The position numbers and the translations under genes are program-made. The notes beneath the pieces are model-generated. The model saw nothing but the letters and a program-made list of their open reading frames with translations. It was not told the origin of the DNA and made no database searches. From Nanobdellota archaeon (GTDB lineage Archaea > Nanobdellota > Nanobdellia > Pacearchaeales > GW2011-AR1): a stretch of DNA of 40,802 bases. The DNA lies in assembly GCA_021799535.1 (NCBI GenBank), contig JAJZAH010000007.1, positions 1 to 40,802 on the forward strand, written 5' to 3'. Numbering within the stretch: the stretch's first letter is position 1; each line of letters opens with the position of its first letter. This document shows, piece after piece, positions 7,015 to 15,527 of this stretch.

Positions 7015-7689
7015 ATGGGAGATTTAATTCTTGGTCTCGATGAAGCCGGAAGAGGCCCAGTTATGGGGCCCATGGTCCTTGCAGGTTGCCTTGTAGAAAA
7101 AAAAGATGAAATAACTTTGAGGAGACTGGGGGTCAAAGATTCTAAACTTGTCACTCCAAACAGGAGGGGATTCCTTGAAAATGAGATAAAGAAGATTGCG
7201 AAAGCTTTTGAGATAGTCGTGTGCGAGACAGGAGAAATAGATGGAGCCGTAAAGGACGGTTCGAAGCTGACAAGTCTGGAAGCAGATAAATTTGCTGAAA
7301 TCATAAACCAAATAAATACGGGAAAAGAGAGGATAAAAGTGATAATTGACTGCCCGTCTATTGGCATAAGAAGCTGGACAAATCTGCTGAAGCCCAAGAT
7401 AAAGAATCTTTCTAATCTTGATTTGATTATAGAACATAAGGCTGATAGGAATTATCTGTCTGTTGGTGCGGCCTCAATACTTGCAAAAGCAGAACGGGAG
7501 AGGAGGATGGATCTTTTGAAGGAAAAGTACGGGCAAGAGATAGGATCTGGATATTGCACTGACCCGCTCACGATGCGTTTTGTGGAGAAATTTGCTTTGA
7601 AATATAAAAACGATGATTTATTTAGGAAATCTTGGTCTACTTGGGAGGAGGCCTGCGAAAAACTAGTTCAGATAGAACTGAATTTTTGA
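7015..7689 (+). CDS. rnhB: Ribonuclease HII
   Basis: A 224-residue archaeal RNase HII that cuts the RNA strand of RNA-DNA hybrids and removes single ribonucleotides from DNA. The acidic catalytic set is visible: D9 and E10 in LDEAGRGP, D112 in IIDCPS, and D144 in HKADRNY, followed by the family block SVGAASILAK. The GRG motif that recognises the RNA-DNA junction is at 12-14. Length and order fit archaeal members. It is divergent from the LOG operon. The ATG at 7015 has an AT-rich CATTAAAAAC about 26 bases upstream, consistent with a leaderless start. Confidence 0.96.
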   Translation: MGDLILGLDEAGRGPVMGPMVLAGCLVEKKDEITLRRLGVKDSKLVTPNRRGFLENEIKKIAKAFEIVVCETGEIDGAVKDGSKLTSLEADKFAEIINQINTGKERIKVIIDCPSIGIRSWTNLLKPKIKNLSNLDLIIEHKADRNYLSVGAASILAKAERERRMDLLKEKYGQEIGSGYCTDPLTMRFVEKFALKYKNDDLFRKSWSTWEEACEKLVQIELNF

Positions 7690-7752
7690 TGTTGTTCCTA
7701 TTGAGGAATAACAAACAGTAAGGTTTTTAAACTCCGGCTGCTTTGGATATCT

Positions 7753-8088
7753 ATGAAAAATACTTTAGTTTCAAAAGCGTTTTCCGGAGAGTCAGAGAGC
7801 GGAGGGATGAAAGTCCCTTTCATCTCCAGAGTTGCCGTAAAACCAGGGGACTTCGGGAAAGCTATGGATTACTTGCTTGTATGTGAAATTGCGGGTATGA
7901 CATTTGCTGGAGGGAGAAAACCAACCGAACTGCTTATCTCAGGCGTTGTAAAATATTCTCCTGACCTTTGCTTTGATGCCGGGCCACAGCATACTGACCA
8001 GATACCAGGGGATTTAACAATTGGTTATGGTAGTGAAAAGGAATATCACCAGATGAGTTATAAAATAATAACCCTCTCTGAGATTTAA
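7753..8088 (+). CDS. Hypothetical protein, 111 residues
   Basis: Not recognised. A soluble, mixed alpha/beta-looking protein with GGMKVPFISRVAVKPG near the N-terminus and a Gly-rich TFAGGRKPTE and DAGPQHTDQIPG in the middle. No signal peptide or membrane segment. TTTTTAAAC about 26 bases before the ATG marks a leaderless promoter, so the gene is probably expressed on its own. The convergent TrmB-like gene ends 9 bases away. Confidence 0.7.
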   Translation: MKNTLVSKAFSGESESGGMKVPFISRVAVKPGDFGKAMDYLLVCEIAGMTFAGGRKPTELLISGVVKYSPDLCFDAGPQHTDQIPGDLTIGYGSEKEYHQMSYKIITLSEI

Positions 8089-8097
8089 TAATCCTAA

Positions 8098-8856
8098 TTA
8101 ATCCGCCTGTTCCCATATTTCTTCAAATATCTTTTTCAAATTTTGGGCCAGATCTTCATTCTCAACAAAAATCACCCCCCCAAAGTTTACTGCGTCGGGG
8201 GATACCATTTTTATCAGGACCTTTTTTTCGTCTATTATGTCGCACCTTGTAAAATCTGTATCAAGCCTTCCCACATGAAATTTAGTGGGATATCTCTTGT
8301 TGAGATATTGGAGAATCTTTGGAAGTCTGGTTCCTCTTGGATAAACTGACCTGAAAATGACACCTCTCTTGACAGCGTTGGCAATTTCTTTTTCCCAGAC
8401 AGTTTTACTTTCCCTGTTTGATTCGGGCTTGTGGTGGATATTGAGTATTTGTAGGACTTCATTCTCTGCCTCAGTAAAGCTTCTGGCTTGTATCTTTTTA
8501 TTATCCTGTACGGTTGTTCCGATCTGGAAGAATCTTTGGGGTTTGTTTTTGCTTTTGTCTATTTCCGTAGCAAGGCTGTGAAGGTTTTCCATTATTAGCC
8601 TTTCGTTATCTTCTTTCTCTTTGAGAAGTTTTGATATCATCTGGGAAGCGTTCTCAATATAAACTAACTTTGGGCGCGAGTTAGTCTCTTTGACAAGCCT
8701 TTTGCTTTTTAAATTTTTAACAATGGAATAAATTTTCCCGAACGGGACGCCGGACTTTTTGCTCAATTCTCTAAGGTTTAACTTTTCATTCATCAGAACT
8801 TCCATTACTTTACTTTCATAATGTCCTAACCCGACCGCTTTTAACTCTTCTATCAT
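8098..8856 (-). CDS. TrmB-family transcriptional regulator
   Basis: A 252-residue regulator with an N-terminal winged helix-turn-helix (about 1-70; LNLRELSKKSGVPFGKIYSIV is the recognition region), a Lys/Glu-rich linker helix (about 75-115) and a C-terminal domain ending IFVENEDLAQ, the layout of TrmB-family regulators that respond to sugars or other small ligands. The ATG at 8856 is preferred over the longer frame reaching 8961 because the HTH domain begins here (MIEELKAVGL) and the extension would run across the divergent promoter. The gene is transcribed away from the three-gene unit at 8921-10235 and shares its promoter region, so that unit is a likely target. Ligand unknown. Confidence 0.85.
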   Translation of the reverse strand: MIEELKAVGLGHYESKVMEVLMNEKLNLRELSKKSGVPFGKIYSIVKNLKSKRLVKETNSRPKLVYIENASQMISKLLKEKEDNERLIMENLHSLATEIDKSKNKPQRFFQIGTTVQDNKKIQARSFTEAENEVLQILNIHHKPESNRESKTVWEKEIANAVKRGVIFRSVYPRGTRLPKILQYLNKRYPTKFHVGRLDTDFTRCDIIDEKKVLIKMVSPDAVNFGGVIFVENEDLAQNLKKIFEEIWEQAD

Positions 8857-8890
8857 TTTAACTCTAATATGGTGTGAAAAGTGCTGAATT

Positions 8891-8900
8891 GTTTTTAAAG
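8891..8900. promoter_or_regulatory. Shared divergent TATA element
   Basis: TTTTTAAAG lies 25 bases before the plus-strand ATG at 8921 and about 40 bases before the minus-strand ATG at 8856. TTTAAA is palindromic, so one element could serve both the TrmB-like regulator and the divergent operon. A regulator bound here would control both directions. Confidence 0.45.
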
Positions 8901-8920
8901 ATTTGCGGAATAGATTATGT

Positions 8921-9313
8921 ATGATAAATAAACAGAATCCCATCTTTTTGTATGAATTCATAATTGTTCCAGATCACGGCATCTTGCTTAATGAAGTTTC
9001 CTTTCTCAATGGAAAATCTTTGGCTCTAAAAAATATAGAATCTTTCGTGAAAAATATCTTCGGACCATTTGAGAGTCAACAAGACGCATTTCATTCATTG
9101 GGGAATCATTATAGATTCTCTCTTAAAAAAAATTATGAGTGCAGTCTTGAAAGGAGCTTTATTGTAAGGAAAGAAAGAAGCTTTTATTTTTCCGACTCAA
9201 GACCAAGGAAAATAGAATATTTTCTTTACTTTTCAGAGATTGAAAAATTCAAGCCAATACGTAATCTGAAAAAAATAATGGATAAATATTATCCTTATGG
9301 GCCGGATTTATAG
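8921..9313 (+). CDS. Hypothetical protein, paralog A of a tandem pair
   Basis: A 130-residue protein of unknown function. It is clearly related to the product of 9864-10235: both share the order FGPFE, DAFxSLG, YRF, a tyrosine-containing segment, and near the end KPxxNLKxIxDxY. No catalytic motif, signal peptide or membrane segment is visible. The ATG at 8921 is chosen over an in-frame upstream codon at 8903 because the TATA element fits and the paralog aligns from here. It opens an apparent operon with the two following genes (3-base gap to the next), divergent from the TrmB-like regulator. Confidence 0.72.
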   Translation: MINKQNPIFLYEFIIVPDHGILLNEVSFLNGKSLALKNIESFVKNIFGPFESQQDAFHSLGNHYRFSLKKNYECSLERSFIVRKERSFYFSDSRPRKIEYFLYFSEIEKFKPIRNLKKIMDKYYPYGPDL

Positions 9314-9316
9314 AAA

Positions 9317-9877
9317 ATGCAAACTTCATTAATAATTAGCAAAATTGAAGAAACAAAATTTAAGTTAGCTCCGCTCTTTGGTGTTTCGCAGGAGGAAACA
9401 AGGAAATTCCAGAATCCGATCATAGTTAGGGGGCTTGGAGAGAACGATTATCCTGGGAATAATATTCCAAGTTATGGATATGACTTTTTAAGGAATATGT
9501 TTTATGTTAAGAAAGATTACGAATCTCATAAGGATTTTTTGGATCCTTTCATTTACTCAACTTCCCAATATCTTCATAGTCAGATAAATCCGGAAATGAG
9601 AAAATATGAAATTGATTGCTTTTTCCTAAAGAAAGAAGTGAATTATTATTTTGAGCTTAAGGATTTAGTCGGAGCTTATCCAGATATTATTTTTAGAAAT
9701 ACGAAAGATCTTAGTGAATCTTATCTAGCTCTTTATATGCAGTATCATAAAAAGCATGTTCGCGTTTTCGAAGAATATGGCTCCGAATTCTTGCCTGAAC
9801 TGGCCCGTATGAGCCTTGAGGAATTTTCCAAATCCAATTTAGTGAAAATTTTGAGGAAAGAAAATGGAAAAAGGTAA
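9317..9877 (+). CDS. Hypothetical protein between two paralogs
   Basis: A 186-residue soluble protein, not recognised. Aromatic-rich in the middle (NYYFELKDLVGAYPDIIF) and helical at the C-terminus (SEFLPELARMSLEEFSKSN). No known metal or nucleotide-binding motif found. It starts 3 bases after paralog A and overlaps paralog B by 14 bases, so the three are almost certainly co-transcribed. A function linked with the paralogs, for example as partner proteins, is inference only. Confidence 0.72.
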   Translation: MQTSLIISKIEETKFKLAPLFGVSQEETRKFQNPIIVRGLGENDYPGNNIPSYGYDFLRNMFYVKKDYESHKDFLDPFIYSTSQYLHSQINPEMRKYEIDCFFLKKEVNYYFELKDLVGAYPDIIFRNTKDLSESYLALYMQYHKKHVRVFEEYGSEFLPELARMSLEEFSKSNLVKILRKENGKR

Positions 9878-10235
9878 TTATGTACTGTTTGAACTTGCTC
9901 TCGCTCCCGAATTCGGAAAGTCTTTAGACAAAATTTCTGTTATGAAAAAAGAACACCTGGAATGGACTGATATCCGCCATTTTGACCAGAATGCTTTTGG
10001 GCCATTCGAAAAAGAAACAGATGCTTTTCTTTCTCTCGGAAAGCTTTACAGGTTCGTGAGAAGAAAAGATTACGATATTTTTGAAGATTGCATAGTGAAT
10101 AAAGATGGAAGCAAAAAATATGAATATGTGATTTGGAACTATAAAATGGGAGATTTGAAGCCAGTAAAAAATCTTAAGAGGATAATTGATAACTACATGA
10201 GCCTTGCGTGCCCAGGTGAAAAAATGGAAATATAA
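9864..10235 (+). CDS. Hypothetical protein, paralog B of a tandem pair
   Basis: A 123-residue protein related to the product of 8921-9313. Shared blocks: NAFGPFEKETDAFLSLG against NIFGPFESQQDAFHSLG, YRF, and LKPVKNLKRIIDNY against FKPIRNLKKIMDKY. The compact, aromatic and charged sequence suggests a small soluble domain. The start lies 14 bases inside the preceding gene. No homolog is known to me outside this locus. The pair probably arose by gene duplication, with the middle gene kept between the copies. Confidence 0.72.
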   Translation: MEKGNYVLFELALAPEFGKSLDKISVMKKEHLEWTDIRHFDQNAFGPFEKETDAFLSLGKLYRFVRRKDYDIFEDCIVNKDGSKKYEYVIWNYKMGDLKPVKNLKRIIDNYMSLACPGEKMEI

Positions 10236-10286
10236 TGTTCACCTGCATCCTGAAAATCTTAAAAACCGGCTTCTCTTCTATATCCT

Positions 10287-13145
10287 ATGTCCTATGTTAA
10301 AAAGCTGGTGATGTCTGGCTTCAAGAGCTTTGCGAGGAAGACTGAGCTTCCATTCACTTCAGGAATAAATGTCGTCCTCGGCCCTAACGGCTCGGGGAAA
10401 AGCAATATTTCAGATGCCATATGCTTTGTCCTTGGGAGGCTTAGCGCCAAGTCCATGAGGGCCACAAAAGCCGGAAATCTTATCTTTCTTGGAACCAAAG
10501 TTGCAGCGCCGGCAAAAGAGGCCCACGTTGAGATATTCTTTGATAACGAAGACCGGGCATTTGATATGGATGAAAAGGAGATTTCAATAAAAAGGATAGT
10601 CAGAAAGAACGGGCAGAGTATTTATAAGATAAACGGCGAGACAAAAACCAGGCAAGAAGTTCTGTCGCTTCTTGCTCAAGCAGGCATGGACCCAAATGGA
10701 TTCAACATAGTCCTGCAGGGGGAAATACAGAACTTTGTCAGAATGCAATCCGACGAGAGAAGAGCGATAATTGAAGAGGTGGCCGGAATATCTATTTATG
10801 AGTCAAGGAAAGAAAAGTCACTCAAGGAGCTTGAAAAGACGGAAGAAAAACTCAAGGAGGTGAGTGCCATTCTTAAGGAGAGAAGCGCTTATCTTGAAAC
10901 TATTGAAAAAGAAAGAGAAATAGCGCTTAAGCATAAGAAGCTAGAGGAAGATGTAAGAAAATTCAAGAAAAGTATAATCTTTATAGATTTATCAAAGAAG
11001 AAGAAAGAGGATGAGGATCTCTTAAAAAATATTGACTTGAAAATCAGGGAAGTTGATAAGATAAAAAAGGACACTTTGGCCATAGAAGGGGAGATAGAGG
11101 GTCTTGAGGGCAAAGTTTCGCAGATTAACTCAAAAATCCAGGACCAGACAGGACTTGAGCAGGAGAAGTTGAACCGTGAAATTTCCAATTTAAGGGCGGA
11201 CCTTGCAGGATTTTCGGTGAAAAAAGAGAATCATGAGAAGAAGTTAAAGGATATAGAAAGAAAGAAGCTTGGCCTTCAGACCTCTATGGAAGAGAATGAG
11301 GTTTCTATAAACAGCCTGAAGAATGAGTCCCCGACAATAGAAAGGATACAAAAAGAGCTTGCGGTTAAGAAGGCGGGGCTTGAGAATCTTGAGGAACTTA
11401 GGAAGAAAAGGTATATGGAAAAAAGTGAGCTTAAATCTCTCGGAGAGAGGATTGAAGACAAAAAGGGCCTACTGCAGAATTATGTGGGTGAATCGCAATT
11501 TGTCCTTCATGAGCTTGACAGGCTCTCTTCCGAGCTTTTTGACCGGAGGACCGATGAGAGCAAGGTCGAAGCACTCAGGAAATCTCTTGCGGAAAAATCA
11601 AGAGTTCTGGAGTCTTTTGAAAAACGCAACATGGAAATTGACAGAATAATTTCAGTGGACATATCCAAGATAGATGAGAACAGGAAAATTATTGAAAAAG
11701 TTGGAAAGCTCGATATATGCCCACTTTGTAAAAGTAAAATAACAAGGGAGCACATCAGCTCTATAAGAGGGGAAGCTGAGCCTATAATAAAATCACTTGA
11801 AGAGGAGATATCCTCCTTAAAAAAGGAATCATCAGGCATACATGCGTCTTGTGAAGCTCTTAAAAGTGAGATTGGATCGCTGAATTCAGAAATAAGGAAA
11901 AGACAGGATGATCTTGTAAAAATAAGGCTTATCAATGACAAAAATGTCCAAATAAAAAGTTTATCGGAAAAAGAGGAAAAAGTTAAGGGTGAAATAAGCG
12001 AAGCCGTAAAAGCGAGAAAAAAACTTGAGGATAATTTTGACGAGAATTCAAATGTGGAAGAGAAATATGAGACCCTAAGGCTTGAAATGGAGGAGATTTC
12101 CCTGAGGAATAAAGAAAACCTGTCTTCAGAGATTGCATTCAAGCAGAGGGAGCTTGATCGCGCAATGGTTTCATTAAAGCAACTTTCACGTGAGAAGGAA
12201 GAACTTGAAGAGGAGCTCAGATCCATAGAAGATGGGCTTTTTGAAAAAGGCAAATTGCTTGAAACTAAAAGGAAAGAGGAGGAGGAGCTTATAAAGAAAG
12301 CCAGGAGGTACATTGAGGAGAGAGATGCGATACAGCAGAAAATCAGGGATGGCGAGATGAATCTCGTTGAGAAAAGGAACCTTGTTTACAATGCTGAGCA
12401 GATAGTTAATAACCTCAAAATAGAGAAAGCCAAAAAAGATGCGGAGGTTGAGAATCTTGAAACTGAAATACTTGATTATCCAGAGTCCGAGATAATCAAG
12501 GCTAATATCGAAGTTTTATCTGAGAGGCTAAGAAAGGCAGAAGAGACTCTTATCCGGTTGGGAACCGTCAACATGAGGGCCCTTGAGGTTTATGATGAGT
12601 TCAAGAAGGAATACGAAGTTGTGAGGGAGAAAGCAGAGTCAATTGAAAAGGAAAAGGAGGGGGTTATGAGAATAATTCACGAAATCGACGTCAAGAAGAA
12701 AAAGGCCTTCCTTGCGACGCTGACGGAACTAAATGAGATTTTTACAAGGAATTTTTCTCAGATATCAACAAAAGGCCAGGTTTTCCTTGAACTTGAAAAC
12801 AAAAAAGAGCCGTTTGAAGGAGGAGTTGATGTTATAGTGAAAACTGGACATGGAAAATACTTTGATGTTAAATCCTTGTCAGGAGGTGAGCAGACGATGG
12901 TTGCTCTTTCTTTAATCTTTGCCATTCAGGAGCTGAAGCCTTATCAATTTTATGTCTTGGATGAGATTGATGCCGCGCTTGATAAGAGAAACTCGGAGCG
13001 CCTTGCAGGATTGCTGAGAAAATATCTGGAAAAAGGGCAATATATAGTCATCACCCATAATGATGAAATAATAACAGGTGCAACAAATCTTTACGGGGTT
13101 TCAATGCACGATGGAATCTCAAAAGTGATCAGTCTGAAAGTCTGA
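10287..13145 (+). CDS. smc: SMC-type chromosome ATPase with a zinc-hook in place of the hinge
   Basis: A 952-residue ATPase with SMC-type heads: GFKSFARKT at the N-terminus, Walker A GPNGSGKSN (32-40), Q-loop LQGEIQNF, then coiled coil (about 165-465 and 500-790), and the C-terminal head with NMRALEVYDE, signature LSGGEQ (from 864), Walker B YVLDEIDAALD (D892, E893) and the ITHND switch. Canonical SMC proteins are about 1150-1200 residues with a 150-200-residue globular hinge. Here the centre contains only CPLC at 478-481, at the exact midpoint, the zinc-hook motif of Rad50. So heads are SMC-like and the dimerisation site is Rad50-like. Cytosolic, DNA-associated; role in chromosome organisation or repair inferred. 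CTTAAAAAC 26 bases upstream marks a leaderless start. Confidence 0.93.
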   Translation: MSYVKKLVMSGFKSFARKTELPFTSGINVVLGPNGSGKSNISDAICFVLGRLSAKSMRATKAGNLIFLGTKVAAPAKEAHVEIFFDNEDRAFDMDEKEISIKRIVRKNGQSIYKINGETKTRQEVLSLLAQAGMDPNGFNIVLQGEIQNFVRMQSDERRAIIEEVAGISIYESRKEKSLKELEKTEEKLKEVSAILKERSAYLETIEKEREIALKHKKLEEDVRKFKKSIIFIDLSKKKKEDEDLLKNIDLKIREVDKIKKDTLAIEGEIEGLEGKVSQINSKIQDQTGLEQEKLNREISNLRADLAGFSVKKENHEKKLKDIERKKLGLQTSMEENEVSINSLKNESPTIERIQKELAVKKAGLENLEELRKKRYMEKSELKSLGERIEDKKGLLQNYVGESQFVLHELDRLSSELFDRRTDESKVEALRKSLAEKSRVLESFEKRNMEIDRIISVDISKIDENRKIIEKVGKLDICPLCKSKITREHISSIRGEAEPIIKSLEEEISSLKKESSGIHASCEALKSEIGSLNSEIRKRQDDLVKIRLINDKNVQIKSLSEKEEKVKGEISEAVKARKKLEDNFDENSNVEEKYETLRLEMEEISLRNKENLSSEIAFKQRELDRAMVSLKQLSREKEELEEELRSIEDGLFEKGKLLETKRKEEEELIKKARRYIEERDAIQQKIRDGEMNLVEKRNLVYNAEQIVNNLKIEKAKKDAEVENLETEILDYPESEIIKANIEVLSERLRKAEETLIRLGTVNMRALEVYDEFKKEYEVVREKAESIEKEKEGVMRIIHEIDVKKKKAFLATLTELNEIFTRNFSQISTKGQVFLELENKKEPFEGGVDVIVKTGHGKYFDVKSLSGGEQTMVALSLIFAIQELKPYQFYVLDEIDAALDKRNSERLAGLLRKYLEKGQYIVITHNDEIITGATNLYGVSMHDGISKVISLKV

Positions 13146-13550
13146 TGTGCCTTTGCTTTCTCTTGTAATTCCGTATTTTTCATACCATGAATTTATTTCT
13201 GAGGCTTTATGTGGGCTGATCGCCTGGGCTCTAATGTACTCTTCAAATGAAACTATCTCCGTGTTTTCATTAATATAAAATTTCGTGTTTCCATAGGTAA
13301 ATTCTTTGCTTTCGAATGAAAAATCTGCGGTTATACAGGTATTTTCCTTAAGTTTTGGCCACAAATTCAGTTCCGTCGGCTTCTTTTTGCTCATAGTCCA
13401 TTTCATCCCGCCGGTTTCATATATTTTCATTAAATTATCGTATTCATACTGGTTCCTGAGATTGACCACCTTATTTTTCATAGGGGTGAGATTAAGGATA
13501 GGCTTTCCGGTTTCATCTTCCCATATTTTTACTTCAATGTCTCTTGCCAT
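13119..13550 (-). CDS. Hypothetical protein, 143 residues
   Basis: Not recognised. Begins MARDIEVKIWED, has Tyr- and Trp-rich stretches and ends in a polar tail. No signal peptide or membrane segment. An ATG three codons upstream (13559) overlaps the stop of the preceding gene and is an alternative start. The gene forms a pair with 13552-13953. Its last 27 bases overlap the 3' end of the convergent SMC gene. Confidence 0.7.
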   Translation of the reverse strand: MARDIEVKIWEDETGKPILNLTPMKNKVVNLRNQYEYDNLMKIYETGGMKWTMSKKKPTELNLWPKLKENTCITADFSFESKEFTYGNTKFYINENTEIVSFEEYIRAQAISPHKASEINSWYEKYGITRESKGTSDFQTDHF

Positions 13551-13551
13551 T

Positions 13552-13953
13552 TTAATCATTTTTATTTAAGAAATCAATTTCAATTTGTTTAGATTGCTTT
13601 GCCCATTTTGTCCTGTCAATAACTTTAATTTCAATCCCATAAGGTGTGCCGGAATTTTCCACTTTTTTCACAAGGCTGACTTTTGCGTTTTCATACGCTT
13701 TCCTATCTGCCTTTTCTGGGTCATCAAGGCTGCCGAGTCCGAATAATTTCCATTCTTTGTTGTAATTTTCTTCAGACAGCTTTAAGAATCCGTCAAAGAA
13801 TTCGATTCTATTGCTATATGTTATCAAGTTAAAACCCGCGTTTCTGGTGTCACCGCAGTATATTGCGCAATATCCCCAGCCTTTTTTTGCGTCTCCGACT
13901 TTTCCGTAAGATGTTATTTCGATTATTCCTTTTCCAGGTTTTTTGTTTTTCAT
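13552..13953 (-). CDS. Hypothetical protein, 133 residues
   Basis: Not recognised. Soluble, with a Gly- and aromatic-rich N-terminal half (KKGWGYCAIYCGDTRNAGFN) and a Lys-rich C-terminal half. It ends where the next gene begins, so the two form an operon. A hairpin terminator for the upstream surface-protein gene lies just before it, which suggests its own start, though I see no clear TATA box. Confidence 0.7.
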   Translation of the reverse strand: MKNKKPGKGIIEITSYGKVGDAKKGWGYCAIYCGDTRNAGFNLITYSNRIEFFDGFLKLSEENYNKEWKLFGLGSLDDPEKADRKAYENAKVSLVKKVENSGTPYGIEIKVIDRTKWAKQSKQIEIDFLNKND

Positions 13954-13960
13954 ATTGTTG

Positions 13961-13997
13961 TTAATTAAAAAATAAAGGGGCTTTTTCGGGTCGCCCC
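13961..13997 (-). terminator. Hairpin plus T-rich terminator after the surface-protein gene
   Basis: Read on the minus strand, GGGGC (13997-13993) pairs with GCCCC (13981-13977) around an 11-base loop and is followed by TTTATTTTTTAATTAA. It follows the stop of the surface-protein gene by about 36 bases, itself also T-rich on the minus strand. Confidence 0.55.
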
Positions 13998-14032
13998 GCC
14001 GTTAAAAAATAAAAAAATAAAAGAAAGGAAAG

Positions 14033-15262
14033 TTAGTAATAACTTTCACCGAAGTCTTCTGTCGCTTTTTCTGGCTTCTTACTTAAAAGTACAATCAGAA
14101 CTACCAAAAGTACAAGGAAGATTATTGCAAGGACTACAGTCAAAACAACAACTGTGTTTGATGTAGAGCTTCCAGTAACATCCATCTGCAACTGGACTGT
14201 CTTGACAAGAGTGCTTCCGTCATAGACATTCAAGTTGAAAGTCTGTGTTCCCTGTGTATCAGAGCTTCCAGTCACTGTGATTGTTGAGCTTGATCCTGCC
14301 GGAACGGCGACAATAGACTGTGAAGGTGTTATGCTGCTGCTGTCCGTAGTTATTGTGTAAACCTTGACATTGTCTGTTGGGTTTACAAGAAGGACATTGT
14401 ATGTAGCAGTTTCACCTGGAGAAACAGTCTGTTGAGGATTTGCAACAAGAACAGTATCAGGGACGCTGTTGGTAATTACAATTTGCCTAGTCACAGTAGA
14501 TGTCACATCGTTGTTCTGTACAAGAACCTGCAAGGTGTAAACACCTGACTTCACGTTGTAAGGAACTGTTAAATAAAGGTCCCCCACAGCGGTATTTTGG
14601 TTATTACATTCTCCGGAACAGTTGTCAAGTGTCACAAGGTCGCCGAACCATTTTGGACCCTGAACCACACCCAACTCGCTTATTGCCGCAGATACATAAA
14701 CATCATTAAGTTCATTGTATCCGACGTTCTTCAAGACGACCTCAACAGGGAATTGTTGCCCTGCATTTATGGTGCTTGGAGTTGTCACAGACTCAACGTC
14801 AACATTATATGCAGGCCTTTGAACCCTCAATAAGACATTATTAAGGGTGGTCTCATAGTTGTCCCCATTGATTTCAATCTGGAGCCTAAGGTTGTCTGAA
14901 AGCTGGTTTTGAAGGTCATAAGGGACATTCAAAGTCAGGAATTCAGTATATTTGTAACCCTGCTCAACATCGAAAATCGGAGTCTGCTGCGTAACGGTTG
15001 ACTGGCCACCAAGTGTTGCTCTAACATAAACATTAGTATCATTAACTTGGGATGTAAAGTAAACCTTTACTGTTATCTGGCTGCCAGCAACAACTGAAAG
15101 GTTGTTGGGAGTTACAGTCGTAGTGCCGTTAAAGCTCTGAACCTGTATGTCGTTTACTGTAACCTGTGCGTTTGAAGCTAGGCCAGTAGCACTGACGCTT
15201 GCTACCAAAAACACAGCTAAAGCAAATGTACATAAAGTAACCACCAGGTTTTTTTTATCCAT
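14033..15262 (-). CDS. Secreted, membrane-anchored surface (S-layer-like) protein
   Basis: A 409-residue exported protein. An N-terminal signal peptide is clear (KK then a hydrophobic run ending VASVSATG). The bulk is Thr/Val/Asn/Gln-rich beta-sandwich sequence with repeated Ig-like/CARDB-type units (NLSVVAGSQITVKV, TINAGQQFPVEVVLKNVG, TVSPGETATYNVLLVNP), many Asn-X-Ser/Thr sequons and one Cys pair (CSGEC). Near the C-terminus is a membrane segment of about 23 residues followed by a short charged tail, KKPEKATEDFGESYY. This build fits a cell-wall or S-layer protein. The ATG at 15262 gives a normal signal peptide; an in-frame ATG at 15298 is possible. TTTATAAA at 15331-15338 is the promoter. 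It is flanked by non-coding 15299-15527, in which I see nothing else. Confidence 0.85.
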   Translation of the reverse strand: MDKKNLVVTLCTFALAVFLVASVSATGLASNAQVTVNDIQVQSFNGTTTVTPNNLSVVAGSQITVKVYFTSQVNDTNVYVRATLGGQSTVTQQTPIFDVEQGYKYTEFLTLNVPYDLQNQLSDNLRLQIEINGDNYETTLNNVLLRVQRPAYNVDVESVTTPSTINAGQQFPVEVVLKNVGYNELNDVYVSAAISELGVVQGPKWFGDLVTLDNCSGECNNQNTAVGDLYLTVPYNVKSGVYTLQVLVQNNDVTSTVTRQIVITNSVPDTVLVANPQQTVSPGETATYNVLLVNPTDNVKVYTITTDSSSITPSQSIVAVPAGSSSTITVTGSSDTQGTQTFNLNVYDGSTLVKTVQLQMDVTGSSTSNTVVVLTVVLAIIFLVLLVVLIVLLSKKPEKATEDFGESYY

Positions 15263-15527
15263 TTTGTTTTTTGCTTTATTTAATTCTCCGAAAAACATTG
15301 TTTTTCGTTAGTCTTTGGTCGTTTATTTTATTTATAAACTTTATGGTGATGACAAAATTGACCAATTATTAAGTGGCAATTATTTCCCGCAGCGTCTGGA
15401 CGTGCAGTTACATATAATTATCTTTATGAGCCCGTCTCTCTGCATTCCCGCACTTTTAACCAATCCTGCTTTCTATGAGTGTTTCCCGCGCCACTGCTTG
15501 TAAAAACAAAGGGAGGCGAGGGTTAGC

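Noticed and set aside
11507-12313. Long Ser-rich open frame of 268 codons antisense to smc
   Set aside because: Mirror of the Glu/Lys-rich coiled coil; low complexity, no start signals, no domain.
15342-15400. GTGATGA resembling a C/D-box RNA box C
   Set aside because: No convincing D, C' or D' boxes at proper spacing.
15315-15503. Open frame of 62 codons downstream of the HAD gene promoter region
   Set aside because: Unnatural composition, and it overlaps the promoter of the surface-protein gene.
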